64,000 nucleotides of DNA from Kosmotoga olearia TBF 19.5.1. GTDB taxonomy: Bacteria; Thermotogota; Thermotogae; Petrotogales; Kosmotogaceae. Below the pieces are notes generated by a model. It made no database searches. It was not told the origin of the DNA and worked only from the letters and a program-made list of their open reading frames with translations. The DNA lies in contig NC_012785.1 of assembly GCF_000023325.1 (NCBI RefSeq), positions 682,001 to 746,000 on the forward strand, given 5' to 3'. The translations under genes were made by a program, and so were the position numbers. Position 1 is the stretch's first letter. Every line of letters starts with the position of its first letter. Below, in pieces: positions 23,794-33,190 of this stretch.

Positions 23794-26771
23794 TCTATCA
23801 CCCCCGTTTTATCCTTTAATATGCTCATGTGAATTTCCAGCACATCAGAGAGTTTCCCATTCACGCAGAAATCAATGATTTTCTTTCTTTCATCGTTGCT
23901 GAGCGATGGTTTCCATTTAAGATTGCCAACAACATACTCAACATAAGCTTTGAAGACTTCATCATTATCCTCCAAAGAACTGGCCCAATCCCTTCGCTTT
24001 TTTTCTACAAGGCTGTTCAATTTCTTTATCTGGCTGTTTGGGAGTTTTGTTGAGAGCGTTGCCCATACCCTTTCGATATCGTCCAGATCGTCGAGATAAT
24101 ATGGCCGCTGCTTTCTGTTATCCGAACGCCTTTGGACTTTGTTGTTTTTATCGTTATAGCTTATCTCAAACCTCTGGGAAGCCGAAGAAAGGTATTCAAA
24201 ATCAAAATATGATGGTATGACGAGAATTTCATCACCTATCTTGAGTTCTGACACATGAATCAACCACTCTCCAGATGGCCCTTTGAAAGAAAGAGACCTA
24301 TTTTCAAGTTCAGCTTTGTCATTATTTACAACATAAAAATACGGATACCATATATCTTTTGAACCATCCCCCATCTTTGAAGGGATTTTCCAAATCTGCC
24401 CATTTTCAAATGACAATTTGAAATGATCAGGAAATTCATCCGGTTGCTTTGCTAACCTCCAAGTTTCCTGTTTATTATTTAATCGCATAAATCGGCGTCC
24501 GGCATCTATAATTGCTGGAAGTGCTGTATGATATCTTGCATACACTATCCCAAGATTCATAGGTAGCCGATTTCTGACTTTGCCCATTTCTTTCTCGTAT
24601 TTTTTCTTTATCTTTTTGGCAACCTTAAGCGCTTTATTGGCTGGAACAAGAACCATGAATCTTTCCGGATCTTTTGTTATTTCAATCACTGGAGAGTAAC
24701 TACATGATTCAATTTCAATATCCCCGATCCTTGAAATGGCTAATTTTTTTGTGGGGCTATTGGAGTTGTAGAAATCTATATTTTTACCATTCAGTATTTC
24801 TTTAATGCCATCAACCAGATTTTTCCAATTGCTTTTAGTATCAATATTTAACTTCTTAGCTAATAGTTCAAGGTTCTCAATTATCACAAAATTGGAGAAT
24901 TCATTAGCGCCTTTTGGATTATTAGCTTCGTAGAATACAGTGAATCTGATGCCATTGACTTTAACTTCATAAGCATTATTAACATTAAGATCTCTTAGAT
25001 TATTTGCTTGGATTTTAAGAATAAGCCTTTTATCTCGCATTCCCACGGTTTTTCTAATGTCAGCAAGTGCGTCACCCCAAAACTTGCTTGTTGTCTCCCA
25101 AACTCTACGAACCCTTGCAAATGAAGGAGGTTTCCGCCAAATTGAAAGGGCCAATTTCTCATATTTTGTGAGCTCTTTGTTAACTTCGAGATCTTCAGAA
25201 CCGACCATGAAGTTATAAAGACCATCAGCTGTCTTACGATCTCTTAAAACATATTTATTCCCAATACTTTTGAGTTTTTGCATTTCCAGCAATTTTACCG
25301 GTGTCGTTAGCTCTCTCATGAGTTCTGCGAATGAAAAACCAACGGTCTTCTTGAGATTTCTGAATGTTGAAAGACTGTCTGCATTACCGATCCAACTATT
25401 CAAGTTGAAACCAAAACTAAGCAGTGCTATTTTTCCCTTTGAATCTGCGATTTCATCGATCCATATAGTTTGTTCTTTCCTACTATCTAACCACTGTTTT
25501 GCTCTACCCGTAATTCTCTCTGAACATTCTTGGCACAATCTCTTTTGCTTATTTCTCATGGAATTACTATCAACAGGCTTTATGCAACAAGAAGAGCATA
25601 GTTCGGCTTTCTGAATCCAGAGATTTTGCAATCTTAGCGAAGGAATATTGGTATCAGTTTTCTTTGATATCATGGAACCCAAATTATAAAGATTTCTGGA
25701 AGACTTTTCGCTGATATAAAAGTATGGAGTTATTTCACCCTTCGTAATGGCAATAACCTCATCCAAAATTCTCTGTTTCAAAGTAACACCTTCATTGATG
25801 ATCAAATCATCAATTTCTAGTTTTTCACTTAGTTTTGGAATTAGGAAGGTTATCCCATTTATGTCTCTATATATTTCTAAGCCCAAAGGATACTCAACTT
25901 CAATAATCAACTTAACTCCGTCAAATGCTTCATCAATCAGCTTTCTTCGACTTGCAATATCGCCAATCCCAATCCCTTTTGCCAAATATTCTTCACCATT
26001 AAATGTCATATGGAGATATCTGAAAGTGTATTTGCTGTTCTCATCAAAAGGATCCTTATAACCATTTATAAGTCCTTCTGCAAGTTCTGCCTTGAAAAAA
26101 GCAACCGAAGAAACTGTTTGATCCCAAAGTGTAACATCGTTTATTGGTCTTCTTGTATCTCCTATTGTCTTTGTAAAGTGTTGATTCACGGCATTTATTA
26201 TTCCTATTCTAAGTTCATTCCATTTTTCAAAATTACCAGTCTTGTTAATTTGTAAAAGTTTCTGTGCCTCTATAATGGCACTTTCGATAAAAATATAAAG
26301 ATCCTTGGAATTTAGATCAATTTCATTAACATCTATGGGATCCTCTTCATAGCCAAAAGCAGTTGATATGCGGATACTTGAATTGTGTTGAGACGAGTAA
26401 GCACCACTTTTTAAAACTCCTTTTTCTGTACCAGAACCACGACCATGAGCATCATTCATCAGTTTATTGAATGCATTTGGGTCATTTTTTATTTTATTGT
26501 TCCCTAGTTCATGTTTTGAGATAAATTCTTCTATTATAAGGGGAGTCTGCAACTCTTGTACTGGTAGCTTTTTTTGGGAATTTTTGAGCAAATCTTCTTT
26601 AAAGAGTCTCCTAAGATTTTTGGATATACTGTTTGGCAATTTTGAAGACATTGAAAGATCACTATCTATAAATTCTTTAGTATATTTTCCTAACATATGC
26701 AACCAAGCCGCTATTTCGGCAGTAAGCAAAACATCTCTGTTTTCCGCAAGAACTGTCAAGTCTTTACTCAT
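23790..26771 (-). CDS. csx11: Csx11-type Cas10 lacking the cyclase GGDD motif
   Basis: The 993-residue large subunit of the type III module has several Cas10 landmarks. These are RRPINDVTLWDQTVSSVAFFKA (about 207-228), an iron/zinc-type Cys cluster at C392, C395, C413, C416, a first palm block IWIDEIADSKGKIALL (436-451), and a second palm block (about 695-745) with KVRNRLPMNLGIVYA. Where active Cas10 carries GGDD, this protein has KDPERFMVLVP (700-710), so cyclic-oligoadenylate synthesis is not expected. The N-terminus has LHMLGK (24-29) where the HD motif would lie, so DNase activity is also doubtful. These traits define the Csx11 family of subtype III-C. No Csm6/Csx1-type effector is nearby, which fits loss of the cyclase. 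Confidence 0.85.
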   Translation of the reverse strand: MSKDLTVLAENRDVLLTAEIAAWLHMLGKYTKEFIDSDLSMSSKLPNSISKNLRRLFKEDLLKNSQKKLPVQELQTPLIIEEFISKHELGNNKIKNDPNAFNKLMNDAHGRGSGTEKGVLKSGAYSSQHNSSIRISTAFGYEEDPIDVNEIDLNSKDLYIFIESAIIEAQKLLQINKTGNFEKWNELRIGIINAVNQHFTKTIGDTRRPINDVTLWDQTVSSVAFFKAELAEGLINGYKDPFDENSKYTFRYLHMTFNGEEYLAKGIGIGDIASRRKLIDEAFDGVKLIIEVEYPLGLEIYRDINGITFLIPKLSEKLEIDDLIINEGVTLKQRILDEVIAITKGEITPYFYISEKSSRNLYNLGSMISKKTDTNIPSLRLQNLWIQKAELCSSCCIKPVDSNSMRNKQKRLCQECSERITGRAKQWLDSRKEQTIWIDEIADSKGKIALLSFGFNLNSWIGNADSLSTFRNLKKTVGFSFAELMRELTTPVKLLEMQKLKSIGNKYVLRDRKTADGLYNFMVGSEDLEVNKELTKYEKLALSIWRKPPSFARVRRVWETTSKFWGDALADIRKTVGMRDKRLILKIQANNLRDLNVNNAYEVKVNGIRFTVFYEANNPKGANEFSNFVIIENLELLAKKLNIDTKSNWKNLVDGIKEILNGKNIDFYNSNSPTKKLAISRIGDIEIESCSYSPVIEITKDPERFMVLVPANKALKVAKKIKKKYEKEMGKVRNRLPMNLGIVYARYHTALPAIIDAGRRFMRLNNKQETWRLAKQPDEFPDHFKLSFENGQIWKIPSKMGDGSKDIWYPYFYVVNNDKAELENRSLSFKGPSGEWLIHVSELKIGDEILVIPSYFDFEYLSSASQRFEISYNDKNNKVQRRSDNRKQRPYYLDDLDDIERVWATLSTKLPNSQIKKLNSLVEKKRRDWASSLEDNDEVFKAYVEYVVGNLKWKPSLSNDERKKIIDFCVNGKLSDVLEIHMSILKDKTGVIE

Positions 26772-26804
26772 CTGAAATACCTCCCACTGTTTCTGAATGG
26801 GAAT

Positions 26805-28007
26805 TCAAAGCATATATTTTTTTAACATATCAATCAGTTCATCAAAGCTATTGAACTCACACATATTTTTTGGAGAATCTTTGACATTTAGTTGATTTCT
26901 ATAAGCTTCTCCCTTCTCCTTATACCAACGTTTGAATTGAGAGAATTCATTACCGCTCTGAAAACCGAGCTCACCTTTCTTTTCCTGAAATCTGTTATTA
27001 CTGAGCAGTTCTCCAGTTTCACTATCTACAAGTTCACTTCTCACGGTACCATTTTCATTGAGATATTTACGAAAATTCTTAGGCAGTTTTATTGCTTCGG
27101 TTTCTTTCTCTATCTTTATGGAAATATCAGTGTAGACTTTTCCGTTTTCTATAATGTTACTGGCTAGTCCATATCCGCTTGATGTTTTTGCACCAAAACC
27201 ATATACAGTGAACATTGCCTTAAGTCCTTTAACTATAAGTTTCAGATCTTCAAGCGTTTGATTCTTGATTTCTTCCTGTTCTTTTCCAATAAGATCGAAA
27301 GGAACATACAGAAGCGAGAACTTCCCTTTTTCACCGATGGGAACACACTCAATAAGTATTGGCATTGTACCGGTACGAGTCTTTCTATCATGAGGATTTA
27401 TGATTTCGAAACTGCATTTACTAAAAAATGTTGGAAAGAAGTGGAGCCGTCCTTGACGAAAACTATCTTTTTCCTGTCTTTCATTCCCAAATATACGAAT
27501 GATTTGCTTGTTGTTTTCTTTCATACCTTCTTGCCATAATGCCGAACGAAGGCAACCCTTCCAGGTAGATCCTGGAATGTAAGGGCAACCAAGCACTTTC
27601 TCTCGCTTTATAGAGTTTTCAATAATCGTAAAATTTTCATCATCTTTGGATATATAGGGCTTTTCAAGAGTGAATTCAAATTCGATAATGAATGAATATG
27701 GCGGTAAAATTTTAAGGATTTCCTCATCAATTTTGAGGTAAAATTCCTTACTTAATCTGTTATCATTAATATCTTCGCTTTTCTTTCTTCCCTTATAAAC
27801 CTTTCTTACGTAATTTCCCCCATCAGAATTTTCTTGAGTTTCGAAATATTTGAAAACTACTGTTAGCTCTGAATTGCTTAATTTATTGAGAACTTCTATG
27901 ATTTTTTTCCCATCTGGTTGTTCGTTCTTGAATTCTTTGGTGAGCTCCCTTATGATTCCTTTCCCCTGAATTTCAAAGATGGATTGCGAATTATAGTCAA
28001 GAATCAA
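26805..28007 (-). CDS. Type III RAMP protein, Cmr6/Cas7-group
   Basis: The 400-residue protein contains FTLEKPYISKDDENF, LGCPYIPGSTWKGCLRSALW and a Gly-rich loop VYGFGAKTSSGYG. These are typical of the large RAMP proteins found beside Csx11, and they correspond in role to Cmr6 at the head of the backbone. The C-terminal 100 residues are a charged helical extension. TTG start with AGAGGTGACC upstream; the gene overlaps cmr1 by 11 bases. Precise family name (Cmr6 versus another Cas7) is tentative. Confidence 0.72.
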   Translation of the reverse strand: MILDYNSQSIFEIQGKGIIRELTKEFKNEQPDGKKIIEVLNKLSNSELTVVFKYFETQENSDGGNYVRKVYKGRKKSEDINDNRLSKEFYLKIDEEILKILPPYSFIIEFEFTLEKPYISKDDENFTIIENSIKREKVLGCPYIPGSTWKGCLRSALWQEGMKENNKQIIRIFGNERQEKDSFRQGRLHFFPTFFSKCSFEIINPHDRKTRTGTMPILIECVPIGEKGKFSLLYVPFDLIGKEQEEIKNQTLEDLKLIVKGLKAMFTVYGFGAKTSSGYGLASNIIENGKVYTDISIKIEKETEAIKLPKNFRKYLNENGTVRSELVDSETGELLSNNRFQEKKGELGFQSGNEFSQFKRWYKEKGEAYRNQLNVKDSPKNMCEFNSFDELIDMLKKYML

Positions 28008-29076
28008 TTTCGGTCACCTCTCTTAGCGTCTTGTTTAGAGTAACAATCTCAATGTTAGAAAAAATTTTATTATATTCTCCATTTTCAATAAATATTTCGC
28101 GAATAATATCTGCAATATATCTCTCTGTAAATCCCCAAATGCGCAACTTATATTTATCATCATGCTGGTTCTCTTTATAGAAACTGCTTACAAATACTCT
28201 ACTCGCCCATTTATCGCCTTTTGTTCCTCCGAAAATTTCTGATGTCGCTTCTTTTGATTTGCTCTTTTGGAGATATCTCTTTCGCAACATATATCTAATA
28301 TCAAAGGACATTGATATATATAAATCATTATGATTACTACCTATATATTTTGGATTCTTGAGAAAAGTATTCTTAATATCATTCGCTTCAATTTCATCCG
28401 TTTCAAATTTCCAATAGTTCTTAAGTGAAAAAATTCCTTCATCACTATTACTTTTCTTAAAGTTATTTTTCTCAAGAAATTTGTGAATTTTTCGAAGTGA
28501 TTCCTTTGTTTCTTTCTTATCTATAAGTTCAAACAGACCATAACCAAATTGAGGTTTGGCTCCAATCGAACCAAATTCACTCATGATTGAAAGAACGGCT
28601 TTCAGCTGATCTTCAACTTGTTTTTCACTATTTCTAGAAAGAATTTTGAGTTCAAGAGAACCAAAGAAGTTTTTATCATCAAGATTCTGTTCAAAAACCT
28701 TTCTCAACCAATTTTTATTAATTTTACTATTAGTAACCTGACAAAATATTTTATTTCCTTCAACTGGTTGTTTCCCCTCACTTGTTATCTGCAAATTGAA
28801 CATTCTTTTCCATCCCGTTGTTCCAAACAAATAGCAAGCAGGGCAAAGTTTTGAAATCCTCTCTTCATTGTTCTTTTCTTTACCGGATAAACCACAGCGA
28901 TTATCTGAAGTCGGATCACAAACATGATATCCCAAACCCCTTGCAACAACTTCATACCACCAGCGGATACTTCCTATGATTCCTGTTTCGTGTATTCTGT
29001 CCATCTTTTCATCTGCTCCGCCTGTCCATAACGGGGTCAATGTTTTGATTTTGAATGTGATTGGCTCATTCCTCAC
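27997..29076 (-). CDS. cmr1: Cmr1 (Cas7-group subunit)
   Basis: The 359-residue RAMP protein begins ITFKIKTLTPLWTGG and continues RIHETGIIGSIRWWYEVVARGLG, the hallmark of Cmr1. A Cys cluster (C53, C61, C78, C81) may bind zinc. Cmr1 caps the complex near the crRNA 3' end. It is the first gene of the type III module, starting at GTG 21 bases after the intact cas2, and probably shares the long cas transcript. Confidence 0.87.
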   Translation of the reverse strand: MRNEPITFKIKTLTPLWTGGADEKMDRIHETGIIGSIRWWYEVVARGLGYHVCDPTSDNRCGLSGKEKNNEERISKLCPACYLFGTTGWKRMFNLQITSEGKQPVEGNKIFCQVTNSKINKNWLRKVFEQNLDDKNFFGSLELKILSRNSEKQVEDQLKAVLSIMSEFGSIGAKPQFGYGLFELIDKKETKESLRKIHKFLEKNNFKKSNSDEGIFSLKNYWKFETDEIEANDIKNTFLKNPKYIGSNHNDLYISMSFDIRYMLRKRYLQKSKSKEATSEIFGGTKGDKWASRVFVSSFYKENQHDDKYKLRIWGFTERYIADIIREIFIENGEYNKIFSNIEIVTLNKTLREVTEIDS

Positions 29077-29096
29077 TCTCGATCACCTCTGGTTTT

Positions 29097-29372
29097 TTAT
29101 ATTATTCCATTGTCTAACACTTGTTTTTTGTGTATTCCTAATATCTCAAGCCTCAACATTTTTCCCGTTCGAATTTTGGAGATTCTGATTGAATCTTCCT
29201 CCTTGTTAGTAACCTTGGTAAGTTTCACTTTGAGTTTTTCGAAAACAGCTTTTGTTAATTCTCCTACATGCACTGAATTTTGAACCCAATCAAGAAATTG
29301 CCTGCAAATCTTCAATATCTTGTTTACACGTTTTTCCTTAACATCATAAACAATCAGAATATAATTTCTTAT
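29097..29372 (-). CDS. cas2: Cas2 of the type I-B operon, with non-canonical start
   Basis: The Cas2 reading frame starts by homology at 29372 (91 residues: I/M-RNYILIVYDVKEKRVNKI), but the first codon is ATA and there is no ATG, GTG or TTG upstream of a TTG at 29315, which would delete the essential first strand. The codon overlaps the cas1 stop as ATAA. A single G-to-A change from an ancestral ATGA overlap would remove the cas2 start and leave the cas1 stop intact. Cas2 may therefore be poorly made. The remainder is full length with no disruptions. Confidence 0.7.
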   Translation of the reverse strand: MRNYILIVYDVKEKRVNKILKICRQFLDWVQNSVHVGELTKAVFEKLKVKLTKVTNKEEDSIRISKIRTGKMLRLEILGIHKKQVLDNGII

Positions 29373-30358
29373 CCTTTCCAGGGAGCGTATACTCTTTCAC
29401 CGGTGATGTGCTTTTCAATTTTATAGAGCTCAAGCCTTATGAGATATCTGTATGAAACATTTCTTTTTAACTGTGGGTGTTTAAATGTGGATTTTAGCTT
29501 TTCATCGTAGGCTCTTACAAAAATCTCCTTACCTTTATCATTCATATATATCCCCTCAAGATGCTTTGCAAAGTGTTTTGCCTGTATTTGTTTTTTGTTT
29601 ATGAGAGAAAATATGAGCCTATCTACAATAATGGGCTTGAATATCTCTGCAACGTCAAGATTTAATGAGAAACTTCTAAAGTTAGTTGTATGAAGAAATC
29701 CTATACGGGGATCAAGGTGCGTTCTGTATATTTCTCCAAGAACCGTTGTATAAAGCATTGTATTACCAAAACTGATAAGCGCATTGATTCTGTTCAACGG
29801 AGGTTGCCTTGATCTATTCACAAATTCAAAGCTTTTATTGTCAATAATTTTATCGAAGCATTTATAGTAAAGATCTCTGAAATTACCCTCAATCGCCATT
29901 ATTTCATCTACTGATGCCATTTCTTCAAGACGGTTCATAAGTTTTTTAAGCTTTTCTATATCCTCTTCCAAATCCTTCCCACGTCTGTTGTAATAAGCCA
30001 AAACACTTATCATATTACCCATTGAACCTTTCACAAAAATTCTTGCCAAATTAATTCGCTTAGCCCCATCATTATAGAAATTTGCCTGTTCTAAGACCAG
30101 AAAGCCAGAATTCAAGTGTTCGCGTGGATAATACGTTCCAGAGTAGTAATCATAACGATTGAAAAAGTGAATTGGAATCTGCTGTTTTGTAAGAAAATCA
30201 AGTACCCTTTTGTTCAGCTCAAGCTCTCCAAAGACACATATAGAATCTGTTTGCTCCACGGGTAGATGAACCTTCTTCCCATCTTCTTTTTCAAAAACAA
30301 GCGTATTATTCATTCTCAGTAATTTCCCCGAAGTGAATAGATATAACACTCTCTTCAT
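29369..30358 (-). CDS. cas1: Cas1 integrase (type I-B)
   Basis: Cas1 integrates new spacers with Cas2. The 329-residue protein has the N-terminal beta-sandwich and the alpha-helical nuclease domain with metal ligands E157 (IEGNF), H223 (FLHTTNF) and E238 (DVAEIFKP). Length and motifs are complete. The last 45 codons share an 86-base identical block with the remnant at 20866-20951, showing a recent exchange or duplication. Stop codon and the cas2 start overlap. Confidence 0.95.
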   Translation of the reverse strand: MKRVLYLFTSGKLLRMNNTLVFEKEDGKKVHLPVEQTDSICVFGELELNKRVLDFLTKQQIPIHFFNRYDYYSGTYYPREHLNSGFLVLEQANFYNDGAKRINLARIFVKGSMGNMISVLAYYNRRGKDLEEDIEKLKKLMNRLEEMASVDEIMAIEGNFRDLYYKCFDKIIDNKSFEFVNRSRQPPLNRINALISFGNTMLYTTVLGEIYRTHLDPRIGFLHTTNFRSFSLNLDVAEIFKPIIVDRLIFSLINKKQIQAKHFAKHLEGIYMNDKGKEIFVRAYDEKLKSTFKHPQLKRNVSYRYLIRLELYKIEKHITGERVYAPWKG

Positions 30359-30365
30359 ACATACA

Positions 30366-30863
30366 TCACACCCAACAATAAGTGTAATAAGCGCAATTCT
30401 TACAACGATTTTGTGATCTTTCTATTGGAGGAATTGGACCATCAACCAATTTTTGGATCTCGTCGCTCATTTCTCGGATACGTTTTTCTTCTTCCGCGGT
30501 AAGAATAACAGGTATCCGTTTTCTTTCCTTTGGAACAAGAAGCAAACCTTCAGCTTCAACTCCCATTTCTTTGAGCCTTCTTAAATAAAAGAGCAATTGA
30601 TCGCGAGCTCCATCAAGGGAATACTTCGATTTCTTAATCTCGCTTACAATTGTTTTGCCATTTTTTTCTTGAACAAGATCCAGTTTTATGTTATCTATGG
30701 CAACATCCTTTTCCCCTTTGTTTTCGTACGAAGTTTCGTGAAGAAGTCTTCCAAGGGCAAGATTAGTATTATCATTTTCAGGGAAAATTCTGTGAGCTAC
30801 AAGCCATGCTTCGCGATGGCAGTTTGAATATGAAAGTATAAGATAACCGTTTACGTCTATCAA
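30366..30863 (-). CDS. cas4: Cas4 nuclease
   Basis: This is a 165-residue RecB-like nuclease with an iron-sulfur cluster. C15 (NCHREAW) and C154, C157 and C163 (RCKNCAYYTYC) bind the cluster; H42, D62, E75 and K77 (SEIKKSK) form the active site. In type I-B systems Cas4 trims prespacers and selects the PAM. TTG start overlapping the cas3 stop; cas1 follows 7 bases downstream. Confidence 0.93.
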   Translation of the reverse strand: MIDVNGYLILSYSNCHREAWLVAHRIFPENDNTNLALGRLLHETSYENKGEKDVAIDNIKLDLVQEKNGKTIVSEIKKSKYSLDGARDQLLFYLRRLKEMGVEAEGLLLVPKERKRIPVILTAEEEKRIREMSDEIQKLVDGPIPPIERSQNRCKNCAYYTYCWV

Positions 30864-33190
30864 TAAATATCACTTCCTGCAGAATGAAAACCAGTTACGC
30901 TGTCATAGTATCTTTGAAGTTCCCTTTCGTCGTTAGAAACATAGTGGAAACCATTAACAACAGGTGGCAAAGCATTTTCTGACTCATTCCATTTCAATCG
31001 GTAATTAACTATGTAAGGAGCAAGTTTCCTAATAGCATCTTTTTTTTCAGCTAGAAGCTCAAATTTGTCCTGTGTGCTTATGTCTTTTGAAAGTATTTCC
31101 TGATAATTTTTCCAGGCATTTTTTGCATTTTCGTCGAGTTCTATAAAAACAGGGTTCGTTGGTCTTTCTTCTATGAGCTTAAATTCATTAATTTTTGAAA
31201 ATTCCAGCTTATAAATGTTTTTGAGTATCATTCGCGATTCTTCTTCAAATCCCTTGGTTTCGATTTCTGCAAGATAAATTTCAACAAGATTATAAAGCAT
31301 GGATTCACTGTAGTTATCATTATTAGAAAGTACTTTTCTAGAAGCAAACAACAAAACCGAATCGTATATTTTACTTGGATCTCTTTTACCCATGAATTCT
31401 TTTATATCTACAAGAATTACCTGTCCTTTCTTTTTCCTGTTCGATCTGTTCACCCTTCCTGCAACCTGAACAACACTATCAAGAGGACCAATATCACGAA
31501 TACAATAATCAAAATCCAGATCCACACCAGCTTCTACAAGTTGAGTCGTGACTAATACACGAAAACCTTTAAGATTTTTTAACTTCTCAATTCGGTTTTT
31601 TCTTACTATCGGGGGAACTTCGCTAGATAGATAATATAGATATTTTTTATCTACGAATTCCGATATTTCTTCCAGTACAGCTTTCGCACAGCCAATTGTA
31701 TTTAAAACCACCATAAGTCCTTTGCTCTCATCTCTGGCTTTTTCTACGACCTCTCTAAGAAATATTTCCTTGAATTTTTCGAAAGTTACTTCTCCGATAT
31801 AATGAAGATCAAATCTATCCAGAGGAATTTCCCCAGTATAGAGATGTTTTCCAGAGATACCAAAGCACTTTGGCATAGTAGCAGTTGAGAATACGAATTT
31901 AGTTCCGCCATAATCAGCAAGAAGCTTCAATATTTTTCCTGTCAGTTCCCAATACTTCGGAGGTATAGCTTGAATTTCATCTAACAAGACTATTGACCCA
32001 GGTATCCTAAAAAATTTCATGTTTCGTTTATTTGTGAAAATAGAATGAAAGAAACTGACAAAAGTAGTTATAATTATCTCACTATTCCAGGAATTTATAA
32101 GAAGATCGGCGAGATATTTCTCATAGCCTTCGCCTTCTTTAGTGGAGTATTCTATATCAGATAGGTGATGTTGCTGTAAAACCTGATTCTCAGTTGGAAA
32201 TGATCTACCAGTTTTTTCGAAAAGTTCTACGGCTACTTCATATGTTTGATCTATTATGCTCAGAAAGGGAAGGCAATAGATTATTCTTGGTACATAATCA
32301 CTATTCGTAAGTTTTTCTCTGAGTTTTAGCCCAAGTGAAAACAAAGTCAAAGTTTTGCCTATACCTGTTCTCCCTTTTAATATTCCTATGGAGAAGTCGG
32401 TATCATTAGTAGCTTCATGATAGAATTTGTTTCTAAGCTGGTTCATTGGATCTCTTCCAGGATTGTCAAAACCCAAGACTTTTCTATACTCTTCAACAAG
32501 GTCTTTGGGAATTGGATCCCTTTTTGGTAGTGGTCTATCCCTGAACGCTGCATCTGTTTTGTCTGCCCAATCAAGCAGGGATGAAAGATACATGTAAAGA
32601 ATGAAAGACTGAATGTCATTAACTTCGTAGAAATGATCCTGGAATTCATCCTGCCATTCATCTACATTATCTTCAAGTTCCAAAGGATCCAACTTAGGTA
32701 TCTGGATTTTATAAGCAAGTTCATTTAGAAACTTAGAATCGAGATTGGCTACCTGCCATTCCAACAAATCGACTTCATCATTTAGATCACAACCAAATTC
32801 AGGATATTCTGCTTTTCCGTGATGTCTTCTTACGAGAGTTACTATAAGAGGAATCAAATAATGTTTCTCTTCAGGTAGATTTGCTTTCAAATATTTCCCA
32901 ACAGCAAATGCTCCCAGAACAGCATGCAGAGATTTTTCTTTATCATATTTTAACTTCCGGATCTTTTTCTGAAACTCCGGTGTTGCTTTACCCAGATCAT
33001 GCAAATATGCTATCGCTTCTACGAGAAGTTTCAAGGTTGAATACTCAACTCCAAGAAACCTTTCAAAATCCATGTATTTCTTTGCAGTTTCTATTTCAGA
33101 CATCATCAGGTAATATACGCCTTTGAGATGGTCGATCAATAATCTTCCAGGTTCATTTCCCATTGGAGGGTGTGAATAAACCTCAGACAA
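30860..33190 (-). CDS. cas3: Cas3 helicase-nuclease (HD fused)
   Basis: This 776-residue protein degrades target DNA after Cascade recruitment. The N-terminal HD nuclease has H21, H64-D65 (LHDLGK), H89 and H123-H124. The SF2 helicase has Walker A GRTGIGKT (273-280), motif II DEIQ (404-407), motif III STAT (435-438) and motif VI QVAGRVNRSNR (575-585). All motifs look intact. TTG start; the gene overlaps cas5 by 8 bases. Confidence 0.95.
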   Translation of the reverse strand: MSEVYSHPPMGNEPGRLLIDHLKGVYYLMMSEIETAKKYMDFERFLGVEYSTLKLLVEAIAYLHDLGKATPEFQKKIRKLKYDKEKSLHAVLGAFAVGKYLKANLPEEKHYLIPLIVTLVRRHHGKAEYPEFGCDLNDEVDLLEWQVANLDSKFLNELAYKIQIPKLDPLELEDNVDEWQDEFQDHFYEVNDIQSFILYMYLSSLLDWADKTDAAFRDRPLPKRDPIPKDLVEEYRKVLGFDNPGRDPMNQLRNKFYHEATNDTDFSIGILKGRTGIGKTLTLFSLGLKLREKLTNSDYVPRIIYCLPFLSIIDQTYEVAVELFEKTGRSFPTENQVLQQHHLSDIEYSTKEGEGYEKYLADLLINSWNSEIIITTFVSFFHSIFTNKRNMKFFRIPGSIVLLDEIQAIPPKYWELTGKILKLLADYGGTKFVFSTATMPKCFGISGKHLYTGEIPLDRFDLHYIGEVTFEKFKEIFLREVVEKARDESKGLMVVLNTIGCAKAVLEEISEFVDKKYLYYLSSEVPPIVRKNRIEKLKNLKGFRVLVTTQLVEAGVDLDFDYCIRDIGPLDSVVQVAGRVNRSNRKKKGQVILVDIKEFMGKRDPSKIYDSVLLFASRKVLSNNDNYSESMLYNLVEIYLAEIETKGFEEESRMILKNIYKLEFSKINEFKLIEERPTNPVFIELDENAKNAWKNYQEILSKDISTQDKFELLAEKKDAIRKLAPYIVNYRLKWNESENALPPVVNGFHYVSNDERELQRYYDSVTGFHSAGSDIY

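Noticed and set aside
26467-26775. Antisense frames inside csx11 and other long cas genes
   Set aside because: They mirror real coding genes on the other strand and lack start signals.
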